Assembly (NCBI RefSeq): GCF_000170895.1
Contig: NZ_ABCS01000041.1
Span: 1-64,000, forward strand
Reading direction: 5' to 3'
DNA from: Plesiocystis pacifica SIR-1
Lineage (GTDB): Bacteria > Myxococcota_A > Polyangia > Nannocystales > Nannocystaceae
Length of the DNA stretch: 64,000 nucleotides
A program made the translations under genes and the position numbers. Below the pieces are notes generated by a model, which worked only from the letters and a program-made list of their open reading frames with translations, had not been told where the DNA came from and ran no database searches. Below are positions 59,986-64,000 of the stretch, one piece after another. Each line of letters opens with the position of its first letter. Positions within the stretch are counted from its first letter, which is position 1.

Positions 59986-62670
59986 TCAGTAGACCGCCGC
60001 GACGACGGTCGTCGTCGCGCGTCGTTTGGGCCCCAGGCCGTGCTCCGCGGGGTTGATCAACACCTGACCCTCCTCGGGGGTGACGGTGGCGGTGACCTCC
60101 GCGATGCCTTCGCTGCCGCGCCAGCCGCTGGGCGAGAGCATCAGCGTGGTGCCGGGCGAGCGCAGCCGTGCAGGCCCGTCGAGTTCACACAGCCAGCCCG
60201 CGCCCGCGCGTGCGCAGGCCACGAAGGCCAGCGGCGTGTCCGTCGCGGTCTGGATCAGTGGGGGGGCGTTCTCGTCGGCTGGCCCAGGGTGGACCTCGCC
60301 CAGCTCGCGCAGGCCGACGGCGACGACGACCTGGGCGTCTGCGCGAACCCACACCGTGCGCAGGGGCCCCGTCGCGCGCAGCCCCGCGAGCTCGACGCTG
60401 CGCTCGCGGACCTCCGGGGCGAGGTCGACCCACGCCAGATCGCCGTTGGCGAAGCGGACCGTGGCGACGCGGTCCTCGAAGCTGACCTGGGGCAGGGCGG
60501 CGAGCTGCGGCCCGGGCTCGAAGGGGCGCTCGCTGAGCACCTGCCAGCTGGCGAAGCAGCGGGGCTCGTCGATGCCGGGGTGGGTCGCGCCCAGGGCCAG
60601 CCCGGCGAAGGCCGACTTGCCGCCGAGCACGTGGTCGGCGCTGCCGTAGTCGAGGTTGAGGCCCGCGCGGGTCCACCCGTGGGCGTTGGCGAACAGCACC
60701 GCCCCTGCGCCAGGGAGGGCGTCGGCGCCGGTCTCGAGGTAGACCCAGTCCTTGTCGCCGCCGCCGAGGATCAGCCCCTCGGGCACGCGGCGGATCGCGG
60801 CGCTGCCCTCGTAGGGCCGGGCCGCCTCGACGCCGTTGGGCTCGACGCAGCTCAGGCGCAGGCTCGGGCGCACGGCCTCGGAGTCGACGCTGCCCGGGAG
60901 CGCGCTGAGGGTGGCGGTGGAGATCCAGTGGGGCGGGCTGGCTTTGGCGTCGACGAGGGGCGCGGGCTCCGGGTCCCAGGCCCCGCTCGCGCCGGGGTCG
61001 TCGAGCTGCGGCGCGGCCTCGTCCTCGGGCGGGAGGGCGTGGCGCTGCCAGCTGAAGCCCGAGACCACGGTGCTGGCCGTGGCCGGGCCCCGGGCGCGGT
61101 CGAAGCCCATCGCCGACGCGCTGATCACCGCGCCGTCGTAGGGCCACCGCGCGTCCGCGTCGTCCGCCGCCGAGAACCACCCAAAGGCCCCGTAGTCGAG
61201 CTTCATGTAGCGCGGCTGGTAGGCGAGCTTGCGCGTGGCCGAGCCGGCGTTGCGCAGGCTCAAGCCGGCGCCCGCGGGCCGCGAGGGCGCCCGGCGATCG
61301 ACGGCGCGATCGAAGTCGACCTGCCAGCCCACGGCCGGGATGGCGTGGACGAAGTCGCCGAGGTCGGCGGGCAGGGGCATCTCGATCTCGGACCAAAAGC
61401 GGTGCTCGGGCGGGAGCGCGAGCACCTCGAGGGCGCGGCTGAGGTAGTACTGCGAGCCGGGGCGCAGGTAGGCCTCGGTGACCCCGGGCTGCTCGCCGTG
61501 GTAGCCGCGGGTCAGCGCGAACTGCTCGTCGAACATGCCCGCGTCGAGGTGGAACTTCAGCGAGCCCGAGAGCATCCGCCGGGCCAGGCCGGGGAGCACG
61601 AAGTCGTCGCCGGCGACCACCGACGCGCTCAGGGCCGCGAGCACGCCGCTGCGGTAGGCGAGGGAGCGGCCCAGGGGCGCCACCCGGCCCTGGCTGTCCA
61701 TCAAAAAGGGCAGGTGGCCGAGGAAGGCCTCGGTGCGCAGGGCGACGCGGGCGGCTCGCTCGGCCTGCTCGGGGTCGTCCTCGCCGAGCTGGGTCCGCCA
61801 AAAGGTCAGCTCGGGGTGGATGGCGATGCCGTTGTACCAGTCGACGCGGCCCGGGGCGCTGTCGCGGTAAAAGCCGTCGCCGACGTAGTCCTCTTCGAGG
61901 CGGACCAGGAGCTCGTCGAGGCTGCCCTCGGGGACCTCGGCGCCGAGGACCTCGAGGGTCGTGTTGCGGGTCAGCTGAAAGGCCAGCCAGTTGCCCGCCA
62001 GCGGCTCCTTGGCGGGGGTCAGCCAGGCCAGGACCTGCTCGCGCTCGGCGGGGCCGAGGCGCTCCCACACCCGCGCCTTGGAGCGCACGAGGAACTGCGC
62101 GACGAGGGCGGCCTCGACCTGGCGCTGGTCCCAGCCTTTGCGGATCTTGTGCCAGTAGTCGGGGCTCTCGGGGTCCGTGCCCGCGAGCAGCATGGTGGTC
62201 GCCAGATCGACCACGTCGAGCTCGCGCCCCTCGACGCGGATGCGCTCGGGGTTGCACGCGCAGGCCAGCCACGCGCCCATGGCCGGGAGCATGCGGACGG
62301 ATCCTTCCATGGCCGCCGGGAGCTCGTCGCCGCCTTCACCCGCGTGGCGCGTGCGCCCGCCGTCTGGGCTGCGGACCCGCGCGTAGCCCAGGAGCATGCG
62401 GGCGAACACCGCCTCGTAGTGCGCCCGCGTCCAACCCGTGAACAGGGCCCGCGAGCGGTCCTCGTCGGGGGACAGCTGGATGATGCGGACCTCGCCCTGG
62501 CCGTGGAGCGGACCGCCCTTTGGCGCCGCGCTGTGCTGGTCGCGGGCCTTGGTCTTGCCCTCGTCGCCGCGCTTGCAGGCTGGTCCGGGGCCGAGGACCA
62601 GCGCCAGCGCGAGCAGGCCCACGCGAGTTTTGCCCGGAGTCACGGGACAATTGGGCGCCAGCTCGACCAT
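59986..62670 (-). CDS. DUF2264-family secreted lipoprotein
   Basis: 894 residues from the ATG at 62670 (MVELAPNCPVTPGKTRVGL); lipobox GPAC near residue 32. The frame is open upstream through the next gene but that is a shadow. The N-half matches DUF2264: YWHKIRKGWDQRQVEAALVAQFLVRSKARVWERLG, AGNWLAFQLTRNTTLEVLG, VDWYNGIAIHPELTFW. DUF2264 proteins are alpha-toroid folds like alginate/heparin lyases, and are often fused to polysaccharide-degrading modules. The C-half (about 450-894) is beta-rich, with Trp/Tyr-rich surface-like segments, as in the beta-sandwich half of such lyases. A periplasmic or surface polysaccharide lyase-like role is plausible; I see no definite catalytic residues. Confidence 0.8.
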   Translation of the reverse strand: MVELAPNCPVTPGKTRVGLLALALVLGPGPACKRGDEGKTKARDQHSAAPKGGPLHGQGEVRIIQLSPDEDRSRALFTGWTRAHYEAVFARMLLGYARVRSPDGGRTRHAGEGGDELPAAMEGSVRMLPAMGAWLACACNPERIRVEGRELDVVDLATTMLLAGTDPESPDYWHKIRKGWDQRQVEAALVAQFLVRSKARVWERLGPAEREQVLAWLTPAKEPLAGNWLAFQLTRNTTLEVLGAEVPEGSLDELLVRLEEDYVGDGFYRDSAPGRVDWYNGIAIHPELTFWRTQLGEDDPEQAERAARVALRTEAFLGHLPFLMDSQGRVAPLGRSLAYRSGVLAALSASVVAGDDFVLPGLARRMLSGSLKFHLDAGMFDEQFALTRGYHGEQPGVTEAYLRPGSQYYLSRALEVLALPPEHRFWSEIEMPLPADLGDFVHAIPAVGWQVDFDRAVDRRAPSRPAGAGLSLRNAGSATRKLAYQPRYMKLDYGAFGWFSAADDADARWPYDGAVISASAMGFDRARGPATASTVVSGFSWQRHALPPEDEAAPQLDDPGASGAWDPEPAPLVDAKASPPHWISTATLSALPGSVDSEAVRPSLRLSCVEPNGVEAARPYEGSAAIRRVPEGLILGGGDKDWVYLETGADALPGAGAVLFANAHGWTRAGLNLDYGSADHVLGGKSAFAGLALGATHPGIDEPRCFASWQVLSERPFEPGPQLAALPQVSFEDRVATVRFANGDLAWVDLAPEVRERSVELAGLRATGPLRTVWVRADAQVVVAVGLRELGEVHPGPADENAPPLIQTATDTPLAFVACARAGAGWLCELDGPARLRSPGTTLMLSPSGWRGSEGIAEVTATVTPEEGQVLINPAEHGLGPKRRATTTVVAAVY

Positions 62671-62717
62671 GCCGAGGCTGTAACAAAGCCGCGCCGCCAG
62701 GCCAAGGGGCGCGGGCT

Positions 62718-63695
62718 TCAGTCGACCAGCACGCAGCTGAAGGTGCGGCGTTGGCCTCCGCGGCCGAGGGTGAGGCTCACGGCCTCCGCGTCGTAGTGGG
62801 CCACGAGGGCTGCGAGGGCAGCGTCGAGGCCGTCGATGGGGACGCCGTCGACGGAGTCGAGCACGTCGCCGTCGAGGATGCCGAGGGCGTGCGCGATGGA
62901 GCCCTCGGTCACGCCGTGGATCACGTAGCGGCCCCTCGCGGGCTCGTAGACGAAGGTCGTGCCGCCGTCGTCGTACCAGGCGAGGCTCTCCAGCACGAAC
63001 TGGGCGTAGCCGCGATCGACCTCGCACACGGCACCCGCGCAGCTGACGTAGTCCGCGGCCGAGGCCGCGCCGTAGACCCCGGTCTCCTCCGAGCCGGTCT
63101 CGGACTCCTCGGAGTCGGAGTCGGAGCCCGTGTCGGAGCTGGCCTCGTCGTCGCCGTCGTCGGTGCTGGTCGTCCCCTGGCACTCGTAGGGGTTGGGGTC
63201 GTCGCAGGAGCCGCCCTTGGGCGGGTTGATCTGGGTGCAGTCGCCGATGCAGTCACCAGCGCCGACGTAAAAGGGCATGTCCGCGAGGAGGATGGGCGCC
63301 TCTCCCGGCGCTTCGGACATGCAGTTGTGGTCGTAGCCGTCGGGCACCGCGCTCGCGCAGGCGTTCTGCGTCGCTTCGCGCACGCGCTGGGCTAGCTCTG
63401 CCGCGTACTCTTCGGGGACGCCAGACTCGAGGGTGCTGGTCTCTTCGGCGTTGAGGCACACGCAGCCGAGGGGTCCAGGGTAGCCGACGGAGGGTGGGAC
63501 GGGCTCGGCGAGCTCGGGCTGGCCCGGCGGCCACATCAGCGCGTCCTCGAAGACGTTGCAGTAGTCGTCGCCGGGGAAGTTGATCTGAATGCACTGGTCC
63601 GCGTAGACGCAGCCGCTCCCGGGCACGGCGAAGCCCGCGAAGGCGCCGAGTCCGAGGGCAAGGCTCAGGAGGGACGCGCGAACTCTAGGGTTCAT
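62718..63695 (-). CDS. Cys-rich secreted protein with C-terminal PDZ-like domain
   Basis: 325 residues: a signal peptide (about 1-28) ending near VPGSGC, then a Cys-rich domain (CIQINFPGDDYCNVF, GCVCLNAEETSTL, NACASAVP, NCMSEAP, CIGDCTQINPPKGGSCDD) in which CxC and paired Cys suggest disulfides, an acidic Ser/Asp linker (DTGSDSDSEESETGSEETG, about 190-210), and a C-terminal PDZ-like domain: VTEGSIAHALGILDGDVLDSVDGVPIDGLDAALAAL and a final strand VSLTLGRGGQRRTFSCVL. The PDZ part resembles the GspC/secretin-linked type and could recruit a partner. It is paralogous to the partial gene just upstream. Confidence 0.82.
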   Translation of the reverse strand: MNPRVRASLLSLALGLGAFAGFAVPGSGCVYADQCIQINFPGDDYCNVFEDALMWPPGQPELAEPVPPSVGYPGPLGCVCLNAEETSTLESGVPEEYAAELAQRVREATQNACASAVPDGYDHNCMSEAPGEAPILLADMPFYVGAGDCIGDCTQINPPKGGSCDDPNPYECQGTTSTDDGDDEASSDTGSDSDSEESETGSEETGVYGAASAADYVSCAGAVCEVDRGYAQFVLESLAWYDDGGTTFVYEPARGRYVIHGVTEGSIAHALGILDGDVLDSVDGVPIDGLDAALAALVAHYDAEAVSLTLGRGGQRRTFSCVLVD

Positions 63696-63731
63696 CGGTG
63701 CTGAATCCTCGGTGTTTGGGGATGCGGGGGC

Positions 63732-64000
63732 TCAGGGGCAGTCCAAGTGCATGCCAGGGGGGGTCACGACGACGTGGTCGGGGGTCGGCCAGGTGACGCG
63801 GCTACCTTTCTCGACGCCCGAGATCCAGACCTCGGATTCGTAGTCCGCCTGGCACTCGCTCCAGTCCATGCCGAAGCTCGAGGCTTCGCTCAGGCAATCG
63901 TCGAGCAGGGCCTGGTGGAGCTCCTCGAGGCGGGACTGGCTCAGGTACTCCTCCTCGGTCATGCACAGGCACACGTGCCGCCTGAGGCCGAGGTTGTGCT
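63732..64000 (-). CDS. Partial Cys-containing secreted protein, cut by the window edge
   Basis: The frame is open to the last base, so the N-terminus lies outside. The visible 89 residues include HVCLCMTEEEYLSQSRLEELHQALLDDCLSE, which aligns with GCVCLNAEETSTL in the neighbouring gene 62718-63695 (CxC in the same context), so it is probably a paralogue. It ends with a beta-like VTWPTPDHVVVTPPGMHLDCP. A GTG at 63974 exists but is more likely internal. Function unknown. Confidence 0.65.
   Translation of the reverse strand, partial: HNLGLRRHVCLCMTEEEYLSQSRLEELHQALLDDCLSEASSFGMDWSECQADYESEVWISGVEKGSRVTWPTPDHVVVTPPGMHLDCP

Overview
The window is very GC-rich and looks like a chromosome segment from a myxobacterium (phylum Myxococcota), most likely the Nannocystineae side. 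The reasons are: three large eukaryote-like Ser/Thr kinases (one fused to an AAA module and a histidine kinase), about ten secreted lipoproteins with Ser/Thr/Glu/Asp low-complexity linkers behind the lipobox, many GTG starts, and a high density of signalling and outer-surface genes. This placement is inferred from gene style; there is no rRNA or other phylogenetic marker here, and I found no tRNA, rRNA or CRISPR.

Layout. 1-7 kb: a membrane-anchored Ser/Thr kinase, a linker-type lipoprotein, a lipoprotein coupled to thiC (thiamine pyrimidine synthesis, with a clear TPP riboswitch), and two tandem Cys-rich paralogous lipoproteins. 7-15.5 kb: a ceramide-glucosyltransferase-like enzyme, an FHA-LuxR fusion regulator, and an AddA/RecB-like helicase-nuclease overlapping an AddB/RecC-like partner; the last two have visibly lower GC than their surroundings. 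16-26.6 kb: a 1971-residue kinase/AAA/GAF/PAS/histidine kinase, a full-length 5-oxoprolinase, a GST-like fragment and a hotdog thioesterase. 26.6-34.6 kb: a LysR regulator, a tiny membrane protein, secreted proteins, a Bpt/Ate-type aminoacyl-tRNA-protein transferase and three linker-type lipoproteins (SMP-30-like, jelly-roll-like, VWA). 34.9-40.2 kb: a four-gene TRAP transporter locus (tatT, dctP, dctQ, dctM) with unusual acidic tails and several strong hairpins. 40.4-45.5 kb: a DUF5690 membrane protein, then a 0.7-kb repeat array bounded by CTAG sites (two copies of a 240-bp unit around a 168-bp foldback element), then a kinase with TPRs. 45.5-52.4 kb: a truncated methyltransferase, cytochrome bd oxidase (cydBA), a PAP2 phosphatase, and a globin-coupled histidine kinase overlapping a double receiver and a frameshifted receiver-histidine kinase. 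52.4-64 kb: mostly secreted lipoproteins, a seven-helix membrane protein, a zinc-ribbon membrane protein, a dihaem c-type cytochrome, a DUF2264 protein and two Cys-rich paralogues, the last running off the window edge.

Functional themes. One is sensing and signalling: the kinases, and a probable O2/NO/redox phosphorelay starting from a protoglobin kinase close to the high-affinity oxidase genes. Another is surface display through lipoproteins with expandable linkers. A third is TRAP uptake with a periplasmic TPR lipoprotein.

The least explained features are small foldback elements whose ends begin CTAGCAG. One type is present as two near-identical inverted copies 23.7 kb apart (2275-2366 and 25999-26093). 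The other is the 168-bp element at 41954-42121.
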